The position numbers and the translations under genes were made by a program. This document shows, one piece after another, positions 1 through 8,805 of a stretch of 40,200 bases of DNA. How positions within the stretch are numbered: the first letter of the stretch is position 1; the number at the start of each line of letters is the position of its first letter. The DNA is from an uncultured Clostridia bacterium (GTDB taxonomy: Bacteria; Bacillota; Clostridia; Christensenellales; Borkfalkiaceae): assembly GCA_947589565.1 (NCBI GenBank), contig CANQBW010000009.1:1-40200 (forward strand). Direction: 5' to 3'. The notes under the pieces were generated by a model, which saw nothing but the letters and a program-made list of their open reading frames with translations, did no database searches and was not told the DNA's origin.

Positions 1-71
<71 letters not shown>

Positions 72-89
72 ATCAATCAACGCTTGTCT

Positions 90-118
90 ATTTTATCAAA
101 CTTTAAAGCCCTTGTCAA
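90..118 (-). promoter_or_regulatory. sigma-A promoter of tRNA-Gly
   Basis: On the minus strand TTGACA (118-113) is followed by a 17-base spacer and TAAAAT (95-90), about 18 bases before the tRNA 5' end. Five of six bases match at the -10 box and all six at the -35. Confidence 0.75.
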
Positions 119-267
119 TTATTTTTACCCGTTTTTTTGACTTTTTTTCTCGAAATTTTTTCCTTGACCGAGCGGACATCGCCCCCTGCTTTCAATCTGA
201 AAATCCCCTCCCCGTCGGATTTATTCGCTGAGAAGATGCGCCCAAATCAAAAGAAAATTTTAATCGT

Positions 268-291
268 ATGTCAGACATAGTACTATGCAAA
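268..291. promoter_or_regulatory. recurrent compound palindrome, copy 1
   Basis: Contains ATGTCAGACAT overlapping the perfect 12-base palindrome CATAGTACTATG, then CAAA. Near-identical copies lie at 18588-18610 and 29752-29775 in the same orientation. This copy is between the phosphoesterase stop and the tRNA-Gly promoter. Function unknown. On the minus strand it could open a 28-codon reading frame starting ATGTCTGAC, but nothing else supports that. The rest of the 72-329 gap holds only the tRNA promoter and AT-rich sequence. Confidence 0.5.
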
Positions 292-329
292 ACGGCAAAA
301 AACAAAAAATCAAGTTAGAATTTTGTCGT

Positions 330-1013
330 TTATTCCCTGAAAACGTGAAAAGTTCTGCAATCTTCGACGCGGAAACAGCCCAAGACCCCGCTCATCCAGG
401 TCCCTGTGTCGAGATGAATTTTATAGTAATCGGAAACGCAGTCCCCTCTCGCACCTTCCCGAAGATAACACTTGATTTTCGGCTCGAAGCCGAGATTGAT
501 CGTGGGCGTGTGTCCGAAAAAGACGCATTTCCCCTCTTTGGGGAGAATATTCGGCTCCTTGAAGGTGCGGTCGTAGACAAGCTGCTCGGGGGTCGCATTT
601 TCAAGCGGGAGAATATGCCCCTCTCTGTCGAGCGGCGCCCCCGCATGGACGCAGAGAAAATCTTCCGTCTCGTAATAATACGGGAGCGACTCCATGCGGT
701 CGACCGTCTCCCAGTCGAGAAGTTCCCCGTCGTCCGGAAAATACGCCTTTAATTTTTGCAGCACGAGCTCGTAGTCCCGTGCGTCCCGCATGAGCCCCCA
801 ATAATATTTGAGAAAATCATACTCATGATTTCCCGCAAGCAGCACGGCATTCTTCATGGAGAAGAGCAGTTTCAAAAGCCGAACGGAATGCCTTCCCTTT
901 TCGATCATATCCCCGCAGGATATGAGTATGTCCCCGTCGGAAAATCCGATTTTTTCCATAAGCTCACAAAAGAGCTCATACTCGCCGTGAACGTCGGAGA
1001 GAATGTATGTCAT
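330..1013 (-). CDS. metallophosphoesterase, PP2A-like serine/threonine phosphatase family
   Basis: A 227-residue calcineurin-type phosphoesterase. The metal-binding motifs are in canonical order: D7-x-H9-G, G34-D35, G61-N62-H63-E64, H123-A-G and G-H168-T-P. These residues hold a two-metal centre that hydrolyses phosphoesters. Length and motif spacing fit small bacterial PPP-family phosphatases that act on phosphoproteins or small phospho-substrates; the substrate cannot be read from sequence. The start has a good ribosome site (AAAGGAG, six bases before ATG). It is probably its own transcription unit, separated from the vWA operon upstream by 270 bases of dispersed repeat. No signal peptide, so cytoplasmic. 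Confidence 0.9.
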   Translation of the reverse strand: MTYILSDVHGEYELFCELMEKIGFSDGDILISCGDMIEKGRHSVRLLKLLFSMKNAVLLAGNHEYDFLKYYWGLMRDARDYELVLQKLKAYFPDDGELLDWETVDRMESLPYYYETEDFLCVHAGAPLDREGHILPLENATPEQLVYDRTFKEPNILPKEGKCVFFGHTPTINLGFEPKIKCYLREGARGDCVSDYYKIHLDTGTWMSGVLGCFRVEDCRTFHVFRE

Positions 1014-1148
1014 TGGTATCTCCTTTAAACCCCCATAAAGTATTAACTAAAATTTTGCAGGCTTAAATCCGCAGGGGGTTCCCTTTATGATTTTAGACAT
1101 AGGGACAAGGGCGAGATGTTTACTCGTCCCTTTCACCGATTAAGGGCG

Positions 1149-1271
1149 AGATCCATTCGACTGCGCGGCTTACGCCGCTCCGCTCAGGATGACAGGAAAG
1201 GGGCTCGTGCGCCGCGCTTGGATAACAATAGAATTGCGCGTCGTCGATTTCGCTATCACTCAGGATGACAG
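1149..1271 (-). repeat. dispersed intergenic repeat, two units
   Basis: Two head-to-tail units that on the minus strand read TGTCATCCTGAGC... and ...GACGACGCGC...TTCTATTGTTATCC...CGCGGCGCACGAGCC (segments separated). The same sequence recurs at 10487-10546, inside 16687-17157, at 23977-24081, 27761-27851, 32411-32497 and tandemly at 35484-35765. All copies are non-coding. The 1014-1282 gap holds nothing else recognisable. Confidence 0.75.
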
Positions 1272-1282
1272 GTTTTTTTCCT

Positions 1283-2179
1283 TCATTGGATCAAATCGGC
1301 TTGGAGGAGTTCTTTGAAGACGACTTTTTCGATGGGCTCGTCGGTGTCGAAGGTGAGGAAGTCCGCGCCGCGGGAGGCGCAGAATGCCCTGATGGAGTCG
1401 ATGAGCTCGCCCACGATCTCGCTGTATTCCTCGAGCATGGAGCGGGAAATTTTGATCCGGACGTTGCGGAAGTCCTCCGCCGTGGGCGACTCGGCGTCGA
1501 TCAAAGTAAATCTTCCCGAGTAGAGCGGGTCGCGCTCCTCTTTGGTGAGCACTTGCATCAAGAGGACCTGTCTGCGCTTATACAAAAGGTAATTGATCCC
1601 CGGTTTCCAATCGTTGTCCGATAAAAAGTCGGAAATGACGATGGAGAGCCCGTCGTTTGTGCCCGTATTCGGGACTTTCGGCATGGAATTGGCGAAGTCT
1701 GCCTCCCCTTCGAACTTGACCTTTTCGAGTGCGCCGATCGCGGAGAAGAACTTGTTCTTTCCGACGATGATCCCGAAGGGATCCTCCGCAGAAGAGTTCC
1801 GGAGGAGATGGAAGGAGACCTTATCCATGTTTCTCACCGCCAAAAATCCGAGCGCAGCCGCAAGGCTCAAAGCGTATCTCGCCTTTTCGGGGTAGATCCC
1901 CATAGAGGCGGAGCAGTCGAGATAGATCTGCACATGCATCTGCCGCTCGTCCGTATACAATTTCAGAAAATACTTTTCGAGACGGGCGTAGAGGTTCCAA
2001 TCGATCCTTCGGATGTCGTCGCCGAGTTCGTAGTTTCGAAAATCCGCAAACTCCATGGTCTGTCCGTACTTTTTGATGAGATGCTTGCCGCCGAAAAAGC
2101 CTGTAAGGTTCGCCTGCAGATGCAGCGCGAGCGTCTCGAGACGGCTGAAAAATTCATCGGTCAAAAACTGTTCGCTCAT
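1283..2179 (-). CDS. DUF58 domain protein (vWA-like)
   Basis: A 298-residue DUF58 protein. The family motif covers residues about 45-75 (FRNYELGDDIRRIDW), followed by a vWA-like fold with a MIDAS-type metal site D88-x-S90-x-S92. DUF58 proteins are normally encoded beside a MoxR AAA+ ATPase and BatA/BatB-type membrane vWA proteins, and the set is thought to act as a metal-dependent chaperone or envelope-stress system. Here it is the last gene of a leftward operon, 18 bases after the double-vWA gene, with a modest ribosome site (AAGG). No membrane segment is seen, so it is probably cytoplasmic. The MoxR partner is not in the operon. Confidence 0.9.
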   Translation of the reverse strand: MSEQFLTDEFFSRLETLALHLQANLTGFFGGKHLIKKYGQTMEFADFRNYELGDDIRRIDWNLYARLEKYFLKLYTDERQMHVQIYLDCSASMGIYPEKARYALSLAAALGFLAVRNMDKVSFHLLRNSSAEDPFGIIVGKNKFFSAIGALEKVKFEGEADFANSMPKVPNTGTNDGLSIVISDFLSDNDWKPGINYLLYKRRQVLLMQVLTKEERDPLYSGRFTLIDAESPTAEDFRNVRIKISRSMLEEYSEIVGELIDSIRAFCASRGADFLTFDTDEPIEKVVFKELLQADLIQ

Positions 2180-2197
2180 TTTATTCTACCTTCCTTA

Positions 2198-5101
2198 TCA
2201 AGTTCCATGCTGAAACTGGGCTTTGCGCTGTCTGCGCGTTTTGATGATCTCATGGATCCATTTGAATTTAAACTTTCTGACTGCAATGTCGAGCATGAGC
2301 AGGATCAACGCCAGAATACAGAACAGAAGTCGCGGATCGTAAGTGATATGCACGTCCGCAAAGTAGCTCAAGAGGCTCTCCGCGTCATAGACGAGCTTTT
2401 CCGAGGGGTCTGCTCCCTCCTCGATCTCCCGCGTGGACATCGCGATAAGAAGCTCCCTGCCGCTCTCGAAGGAATCCGCTCCCGCGTCAAATTCCTTGGA
2501 ATAGGAGAAAGCGCGGTAGGCGGTGAGCATTCCGCTGAGCTGAGAATCGGGAATGTCGGCGGCGCTTCGAATGCCGCTTGCATTCAGATCGAAGTTCTTC
2601 GGGACATTGGCGATCGAAACTTCGTAAATTCCCGCCTTTTTATTTTCAAAGGTGAACCTGTTTCCGCTCACGGAATACTCGCTCAGGTCGAACTTTTCCC
2701 ACTCGCTCGTCTCGGGTCCCTTGACGAAGGCGACGAGCTTTCTGTCCGTCTCCTCGTGTCCGTTGAAGCCGTAAATGCTGACCTGGGTGCGATAATTGTC
2801 CTCGATGAGGAGAGCGCTGAACGCGTCGTTCCCCCTCACGATGACTTTGGAGACGATGTTCGAGACGGCGTTGTGCAAAATTTTGGATCCCGTTTCGCTG
2901 CTCAAGAATGCGTCCGACCAATACCCCTCGAGGTCGCACAAAAAGCTCCCCACCTTTCCCGCACCATACTCCCACTGGGCATACAGCGGCACATATTTTG
3001 CCATGAGAGAGACCTGCACATCGCCGAAGCTCTTTGCGATCGAGGTAAAGTATCCGCCCATCGTAATTTGATCGAGGCTCGACTGATTGATCCCCGAAAC
3101 GACCGCGGTATGCGACGAAATCTGCGGCTGATATTCTTCGGCGGCAGCTCCCGAAATTCCCTCCGAGAAGCCGAGTTCCTCCTTCATGATCTCGGAGAGT
3201 TGGGACATGGAGATCGCTCCCTCGCCGACGGTCGAGTAGGCGTGCCCGCCCGCGTTCGTCGCCATGAGCTCCAATTCGGAATCCTTGATATTCCTGCCGA
3301 TGGAGATGACCGTGATCGTGATGCCGTACGTTTCAAAATAGCGCTGCATCTTGGAATTATATTCTTTGAAACTGTCGGACGGCTGTCCGTCCGAGAGGAG
3401 CAGAATGTGCTTGCGCTGTGCATTCTGAAGGGTGCAGAGGGTGGTTCCCGCCATGTCGATCGCGGGCGCGTAGCTCGTTCCGCCGCCCCCGCCCGCCGCG
3501 ACCCGGCGAATAGTATTGATGATGCGCTGTTTTTGGGTCATCGGCGTCATCGAAAGTCCGATCTGATAGTTGTCCTCCAAAGTCAGAACGCCAACTTGGT
3601 CTCGCGAAGAGAGCGCGTCGAGCGCACTGATCGCGCCCGTGACCGCATAGTCGAGGGCAGACCCGCTGCCGACGTCCATATCCATCGAACTCGAGCGGTC
3701 GATGACGATCGCGAGCGCTACGGGCGGCGTGTAATCGGCGATCTCCACGGGGAGCATCTCCTGAAAAGCAGTTCCCGCCATGTCCTCTTGGGAATAGGCG
3801 TGCGGTTTTGGAACTTTTTTGCCGCCGACGTCCTCCATGACGATTTGATTGTTTGCGTCCCGTTCGAAGCCGCCGACCGTGAAGAGTCCCCCGCCATACG
3901 TCTTTACAAAGGTATCCAAAAGTCCCACAAACTCGTTCGACATGTCCTCATTGGCGATGTTGACCAAGATCACCTCGTCGTAGCGGGTGAGCGTCTCGAT
4001 GTTTTGGGGGATTTCGTTCTGGTTTCCGATGTTTGCGACCTTGATCGTCACATACTTCGCATCCATGGTGGAGCGCAGACTCTGAAGGAGCTTTTCGGAC
4101 TCCCCTTGATATTTTTCGATGATCAGAATGGAGATGTTCTCCTCGATGTCGAAACTGAGGTAGCTTATGTTGTTCTGAATGAGGGAATCCCCCTCGCTCG
4201 TGATGGTAAATTTTAGTTCATGGTGTCCCGGCGTCTCGAAGGAATAGGGAAAGGCGATCTCCTGCGGTCCCAACACGAGGCCGACGTTCTCCTTGGTGAG
4301 AACATTCTCCCCGTCCTCCCCTCTGTCCGTAAACTCGACGTTGACCTTTCCCTCATAGGAACTCCGTAAAGAGAGCGTAAATTCGACGGTTTCGCCGACG
4401 GAGTAGCTCCTCTTGGGATAGTCCGCGCCCGTGACCCAGACGTCGTCCGTGAAGAGAGCGGGATAGAAGGTCGTGTCGACCTGCACGCCGTCCATCGTGA
4501 TGCGCCTTAAGATATTCAGGGCGTTTCGGTCCGTCTCGAGCCCGTCGCTGATGAGTAGAATTTTTGCGGTCTCGGGATAGTGAATGATGGCCTCTTCCCC
4601 GTTCCCGCTCATGTCGTTTGCGGGATCCCAGACATAGGTGAGCGCACTCGCGATGTCAGTCGCCGTGATGTCCGGACTCTCGGAAGAGATGAACCTGTTA
4701 TATGCCCTCTCGGGACTGTGTTTGCCCATCGGAAGGACCAATTTTTGGTCGTATCCGAAGGTCACAATGGAGACATTGCTCCGGTTGTCGTTCTCCTTGA
4801 GGACTTCATGCACGAAATCATTGACGCGGTCCTTATAGTTTGTGCTGCTGTAGGACGCGTCCACGAGAATGACGAGCTCGTTCTCGACGTTGGGATATTC
4901 GTAGGTGAAATAAATTCCCGACATGATGAGAACACAAAGCGTTGACACCATGCAGTGCAGAATGAGGGAAATGATTCGGTTGCGCGAGCGGCGGAACCGC
5001 TTCTTTGCGCTGAAATAGACGCCGAAAATGATCCCGAGAAGCGGAATGATCAAAAGCAGCAGCCAAGGGCTCACGGAAAAATTGATTTTAAAGTCTGTCA
5101 T
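2198..5101 (-). CDS. membrane protein with two von Willebrand factor A regions
   Basis: A 967-residue protein with membrane helices at about 11-30 and 43-66 and a C-terminal one near 925-942, so the large middle part is probably outside the membrane. The first vWA-like region begins with D81-A-S-Y-S85. A segment reading EVILVNIANEDMS...YGGGLFTVGG resembles the class-I glutamine-amidotransferase-like fold common in this family. A second vWA domain near residue 480 has the perfect MIDAS motif DRSSS. Such proteins accompany BatA-type proteins and DUF58 in Bat operons. It starts 12 bases after the preceding gene with a strong GGGGGAG site. Role inferred: metal-dependent adhesion or assembly at the cell envelope. 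Confidence 0.88.
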   Translation of the reverse strand: MTDFKINFSVSPWLLLLIIPLLGIIFGVYFSAKKRFRRSRNRIISLILHCMVSTLCVLIMSGIYFTYEYPNVENELVILVDASYSSTNYKDRVNDFVHEVLKENDNRSNVSIVTFGYDQKLVLPMGKHSPERAYNRFISSESPDITATDIASALTYVWDPANDMSGNGEEAIIHYPETAKILLISDGLETDRNALNILRRITMDGVQVDTTFYPALFTDDVWVTGADYPKRSYSVGETVEFTLSLRSSYEGKVNVEFTDRGEDGENVLTKENVGLVLGPQEIAFPYSFETPGHHELKFTITSEGDSLIQNNISYLSFDIEENISILIIEKYQGESEKLLQSLRSTMDAKYVTIKVANIGNQNEIPQNIETLTRYDEVILVNIANEDMSNEFVGLLDTFVKTYGGGLFTVGGFERDANNQIVMEDVGGKKVPKPHAYSQEDMAGTAFQEMLPVEIADYTPPVALAIVIDRSSSMDMDVGSGSALDYAVTGAISALDALSSRDQVGVLTLEDNYQIGLSMTPMTQKQRIINTIRRVAAGGGGGTSYAPAIDMAGTTLCTLQNAQRKHILLLSDGQPSDSFKEYNSKMQRYFETYGITITVISIGRNIKDSELELMATNAGGHAYSTVGEGAISMSQLSEIMKEELGFSEGISGAAAEEYQPQISSHTAVVSGINQSSLDQITMGGYFTSIAKSFGDVQVSLMAKYVPLYAQWEYGAGKVGSFLCDLEGYWSDAFLSSETGSKILHNAVSNIVSKVIVRGNDAFSALLIEDNYRTQVSIYGFNGHEETDRKLVAFVKGPETSEWEKFDLSEYSVSGNRFTFENKKAGIYEVSIANVPKNFDLNASGIRSAADIPDSQLSGMLTAYRAFSYSKEFDAGADSFESGRELLIAMSTREIEEGADPSEKLVYDAESLLSYFADVHITYDPRLLFCILALILLMLDIAVRKFKFKWIHEIIKTRRQRKAQFQHGT

Positions 5102-5113
5102 ACCGTCTCCCCC

Positions 5114-7081
5114 TCAACAGATGTCCTTGAATTGCAGGCACCACTCGACGGTCACCAAAACCGTGAGGACAATTGCGAAGTAGAGGAAGAGGTCGGTCCC
5201 GAGTTCCTCCCAGACTTCGACGTTGTTCAATTTGATGTCCATTGCGGTCACGCGGAAGAGCCCGCTCTCGCTCGACGGAATGTGCACGAACGCCTTCCTG
5301 ACTTCCGACTCTTTTTCGAACGAGTAGTTCGTCGTAAAGGTATAGGTCCCGAGGAGAGAAAGTTCCTCTTCCGCGGGAAATTCGGTGATTTCCCTCTCCT
5401 TCCCCGAGGGGTCCGTCACGGTGATCGAGGAGCCCTTGCAGCCCAAGTTGACCTTTCCGTCCGCCTCGAGAAGATACTCGTCGAGGGTGAGGGGCATGTA
5501 GGTCTGAATGAGGTTGAAGACAAAGGTCGTCATCGCCGCCGTGCTCGGAAAATTCGAAAGATTCATGGAGAAGGGCATGACGACGATCCGCTCCTCCTCC
5601 GTATTCTTGACGAGCATCACGGGGTCCCCGTTGCAGAACAGAATGGGCTCGTACTCCTCGTCGTAGGAGAGAATTTTTCGATAGGAAGTGACCCCGATCT
5701 CGGAAGGCTGCATGTATTGAAGCAGAGAATGGGAAACTCCCTCAAAGTATGTAAGTTTTCCGAGGCTGACATTTTCCCCGAGCGTAATGCCGTAAGATGT
5801 AAGATCGTCGGGATCGCTCAGAATGAGCACGCCGTCCTTCGGACAGTCCCCTGCCTTGATGTCGCTCGGCAGCGTGTGCTCGAAGATGTAGAAATCGTAA
5901 CCGGTCTTCTTGATCTCGGAGAGAGAATAGGCCTGCTCGTAATTGATCTCGCGCGTCTTGTTCAAAGGGTCGCGCAAATAGAGAAAGCCGAGGTAATAGA
6001 AGATGTTCGGCTTGGAACTATAGTACTGCACGTTGACCTCGTCCCGCTTTCCGCCGTAGACCATCATTTCATCGTCCTCGGCGATGGAGTCATGCAAATC
6101 GGAAAAGCTGAGTTTTACCTCGTCATAGGAGGAAAAATACCACTCCTCGTTGCCGCCGATCTCCTTGTCCGTGGCGCGGAGCTTGATGACCTGCGTGTCC
6201 GAGTAGTCGAAACTGTCCGAATTGACGTCGAAGGTGACGGGAATTTTGAACTGCGGAAGATTGAGAACACTGTCTCCATTGTCCGCACCCTTGATCTCCA
6301 TGACAAGCTCCCGCTGCTCGGAGACCCGCCCGAATGCGCCGACTTCCACGTTGAATACGTACTCATTCTCCTCAATAGAGACCGTGCAGCCGAGAATGCC
6401 GATATTCCACTCATTTTCGATATTGGCAAGGTTGCGCATGGTGACCGCCGAGCCGAGGTTGCCGAAGTCTGTCCCCGAATACACGATGATCTTTGCCGCG
6501 GGATTCGAGGAGAGCCGCTCCTGCGCCATGTCGAGGGCGCCCTGCATGTCCCCCACGCCATAAGTACAGCTGACGGTATCGAGCGCATCGACGATGTCGC
6601 TGTACTCCCGCTTGGTCGCGTCGCTGATCGCGTACTGCGCGTCCTTGCCCGCGACGATGATGGACAGCGTGCCGTCGTCGTCCATGAGCCACTCGTCGAT
6701 GTGCAGTCTGATCTCCCGCACCGCCCGCTCGAAGCGGGTCTCCGCCTTGTCGCTGTTCGTAAATTTTGCCCGCATACTCGCGGAGGCGTCGAGAATGACG
6801 ATCTTTTCGGACTCGTCCACGACAAAGTCCTCCGAAAAATATTTCGGATCGGACATGATGAGCGCGATCGCCGTGATCGCGAGCGCCTGGCAGAGAAAGA
6901 CGAGAATGCTCTTGATGGGCTGGACGGGAATCTTCTTCCGATGTCTCTTTAAAAGAGTGCGCCAGATGACGGTACTCGACAGAAACTTCTGCTGAAACCG
7001 CGGCTTGATGATATAGATGATGACGAGCGCAAGAATTGCCGACAGTCCCAATAGCCCGAGCGGCAATAACCATTTGATCAT
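5114..7081 (-). CDS. BatA-like membrane protein with vWA domain
   Basis: A 655-residue protein. The N-terminus has two hydrophobic segments (about 4-25 and 56-76) flanking a basic loop, the arrangement of the BatA N-terminal domain. A vWA domain follows with MIDAS D98-A-S-A-S102. A C-terminal helix near 630-650 (LFLYFAIVLTVLVTVEW) anchors the other end. In Bacteroides and other phyla BatA works with BatB, DUF58 and MoxR in envelope stress tolerance; that role is known for the family and inferred here. The ribosome site GAGG lies five bases before ATG. A 420-base intergenic element separates it from the upstream gene, so expression may be uncoupled from the operon head. Confidence 0.85.
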   Translation of the reverse strand: MIKWLLPLGLLGLSAILALVIIYIIKPRFQQKFLSSTVIWRTLLKRHRKKIPVQPIKSILVFLCQALAITAIALIMSDPKYFSEDFVVDESEKIVILDASASMRAKFTNSDKAETRFERAVREIRLHIDEWLMDDDGTLSIIVAGKDAQYAISDATKREYSDIVDALDTVSCTYGVGDMQGALDMAQERLSSNPAAKIIVYSGTDFGNLGSAVTMRNLANIENEWNIGILGCTVSIEENEYVFNVEVGAFGRVSEQRELVMEIKGADNGDSVLNLPQFKIPVTFDVNSDSFDYSDTQVIKLRATDKEIGGNEEWYFSSYDEVKLSFSDLHDSIAEDDEMMVYGGKRDEVNVQYYSSKPNIFYYLGFLYLRDPLNKTREINYEQAYSLSEIKKTGYDFYIFEHTLPSDIKAGDCPKDGVLILSDPDDLTSYGITLGENVSLGKLTYFEGVSHSLLQYMQPSEIGVTSYRKILSYDEEYEPILFCNGDPVMLVKNTEEERIVVMPFSMNLSNFPSTAAMTTFVFNLIQTYMPLTLDEYLLEADGKVNLGCKGSSITVTDPSGKEREITEFPAEEELSLLGTYTFTTNYSFEKESEVRKAFVHIPSSESGLFRVTAMDIKLNNVEVWEELGTDLFLYFAIVLTVLVTVEWCLQFKDIC

Positions 7082-7097
7082 AAAAACCTCATTTCTT

Positions 7098-7495
7098 TCG
7101 AAGGAAATCTTTTCTGCGAAAATATTTCCTTCGAGGAAACTAACTATTTTGCCTTGAATTGTTTGTCGTCGCGGTCGCTATCACGACAGTAAGCCGGCAA
7201 GCCGGCAAATTGTGTCGTGCAGCGCAGGAAACCCTGCTCGCACCGTGGGATTTTAAAAACGTCCCGTCGCTTGCTTGGGGAATCCATACGCGCCTCACGA
7301 GCCATAGGTGAGTAAAAATCTCGCCCTTTGTTCCAAATGAAAGGCGCGTTGGGAAATCGCATTTTCCATAAGCGCACCCTGTTTGCGAGCCACCGCACGC
7401 TTCTTGTCGTTTGAAACGATCGAGACGACCATGATGTGGGAACTCGAGAGTCAATTTCCTCGTCGAGAAAGATCGCGTAGCGAGCTTTTCGACGA
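7098..7495. repeat. structured intergenic element, copy 1
   Basis: Fills the 7082-7501 gap. Bounded by hairpins at 7098-7134 (arms TCGAAGGAAAT / ATTTCCTTCGA) and 7460-7495. Inside are a conserved core (GCCTTGA ... CGGTCGCTATCA), a hairpin at 7193-7206 (GCCGGC/GCCGGC) and one at 7224-7237 (GCAGG/CCTGC). Copies at 16687-17157 and 35142-35336 keep the hairpins but with different, compensating stem sequences. The middle (about 7250-7450) is extra sequence not present in copy 3. Function unknown; it may be a structured RNA in the operon transcript or a MITE-like element. Confidence 0.7.
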
Positions 7496-7501
7496 AACAA
7501 T

Positions 7502-8800
7502 TTAAGGTTTCATTCCGTCAAAATACCCGCTAAGTGCGTCCTTGAGTTCGGGAGGAAGTTCGTCGTTGTCCTCCGCCTTTTGCTTCTCTTTTTCATAGTC
7601 GACGGCGTCCTTGTAGTCGGTCTTTCCGTCGACGACGCTGTTGTCGTCCCTGGGTCCGCCGGAGCCTGCGCCGTCGCCCTGGCCCTCGCTCGAGTCGCCC
7701 TTTCCGCCGTTTCCGCCGTCGCCCTGACCGCCCTCTTGGCCCTCGCTCGGCTTGCTGCCGCCTTCGCCCTGGCTGTCGCCCGCGCCGTCGTTTCCTTCGC
7801 CGTCCTTTCCGCCTTCTCCGTCGCCGCCTTCCTGACCCTCTTGGCCCTCCTGACCTTCCTGTCCCTCCTGGCCGCCTTGTCCCTCTTGACCTTCCTGTCC
7901 TTCCTGACCTTCTCCCTCGCTGCCCTCGCCGGGCTCTTCTCCCTCACCGGGCTGTTTTTCGCCTTCCCCCTCACCGGGCTCTCCTTCCTGACCTTCACCG
8001 CCCTGTCCCTCTCCCGAGCCGGAGCCCGTCGAAGGCTTTGCAAAGACCGCAGAAACCGTCATGTCCTCCATGACGCTCCAATCCCAGCGCTCCTTTGTCA
8101 TGATGCCGTCGCTCCACTGCAAAAAGGTATATCCCTCCGCGGCTTCCGCCGCGACGGGCGACGCGTCCTTTCCCTTGAGAATTTTCTGATAGGTCTCCCC
8201 CGTCACCGTGCCGCCCTCGCCCGCAAGATAGGAAATTTCCACATAGACGATCTCCTCGGGCTTCTCCGAGGTCTCCCCGCCGGGGCCCACGGGAGTTTCC
8301 GTTTCGTCCGGGACGAAAGTCTTTGCCGCCGAGACGGAGGACACCGCCGTCATGGAGATCCCCATCGCGCCGACAAGCACAAACGCCGCGACAAAGAGCG
8401 TCGGGATCGCAAAGTGAAACCGAGCGGGGCTGACCTGCCCGAGCTTGTTTTTTGCGTCCTCGCGCTGCAATGCGGCGATGTTCGAAGAGTCCTCTCCCAT
8501 CTCAAGCATCGTGATGACGCGCTCTTCAAGCCCGAGCGCGTCCGCCATGCGGGCGACCGACTTCGTCGTGGGTCTGAAACGGAGAAAATAAAGGAGAACT
8601 CCCGCAACTACTCCGCAAAAGAGCCCCGCGCCGATGGAGACAAGGAGCACCGTCAGGACGCTGCAATCTGAAAATAACAGAAGGAACGCCGCGAGAAAGT
8701 CGGCGGCAAACCCCGAAAGAGCGCCGTAAAACACCGATTTTCCGACTGCGATCTTCTTTGCCTTTTTTCGGTATTCTTCCAACAATTTTTCAATGTCCAT
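7502..8800 (-). CDS. membrane protein with InlB-type repeat and low-complexity Gly/Glu/Gln tail
   Basis: About 432 residues. Two N-terminal helices are followed by a cytoplasmic stretch (ARMADALGLEERVITMLEM) resembling DUF4175-type proteins of vWA operons, then a third helix. The outside part holds one InlB-B/Listeria-Bacteroides-like repeat (YLAGEGGTVTGE ... GYTFLQWSDG) and a long low-complexity segment of GQEGQEG and GEGEG runs, ending in a charged tail (PPELKDALSGYFDGMKP). ATG at 8800 is preferred over GTG at 8809: GGGGGAG lies eight bases before the ATG but almost touches the GTG, which overlaps the previous stop. Role inferred: structural partner of the vWA proteins. The tandem codons make the tail prone to length variation. 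Confidence 0.75.
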   Translation of the reverse strand: MDIEKLLEEYRKKAKKIAVGKSVFYGALSGFAADFLAAFLLLFSDCSVLTVLLVSIGAGLFCGVVAGVLLYFLRFRPTTKSVARMADALGLEERVITMLEMGEDSSNIAALQREDAKNKLGQVSPARFHFAIPTLFVAAFVLVGAMGISMTAVSSVSAAKTFVPDETETPVGPGGETSEKPEEIVYVEISYLAGEGGTVTGETYQKILKGKDASPVAAEAAEGYTFLQWSDGIMTKERWDWSVMEDMTVSAVFAKPSTGSGSGEGQGGEGQEGEPGEGEGEKQPGEGEEPGEGSEGEGQEGQEGQEGQGGQEGQEGQEGQEGQEGGDGEGGKDGEGNDGAGDSQGEGGSKPSEGQEGGQGDGGNGGKGDSSEGQGDGAGSGGPRDDNSVVDGKTDYKDAVDYEKEKQKAEDNDELPPELKDALSGYFDGMKP

Positions 8801-8805
8801 CTTCC

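Noticed and set aside
1808-4216. 802-codon plus-strand frame opposite the vWA genes (also 4955-6952, 665 codons)
   Set aside because: Antisense shadows of vWA and DUF58 genes with clear MIDAS motifs; the products are Arg/Asp/His-rich with no recognisable fold and no ribosome site.
7580-8671. 363-codon plus-strand frame rich in Leu/Ala that looks like a membrane protein
   Set aside because: The hydrophobic appearance comes from reading the Gly/Glu/Gln repeat tail of the minus gene in antisense.
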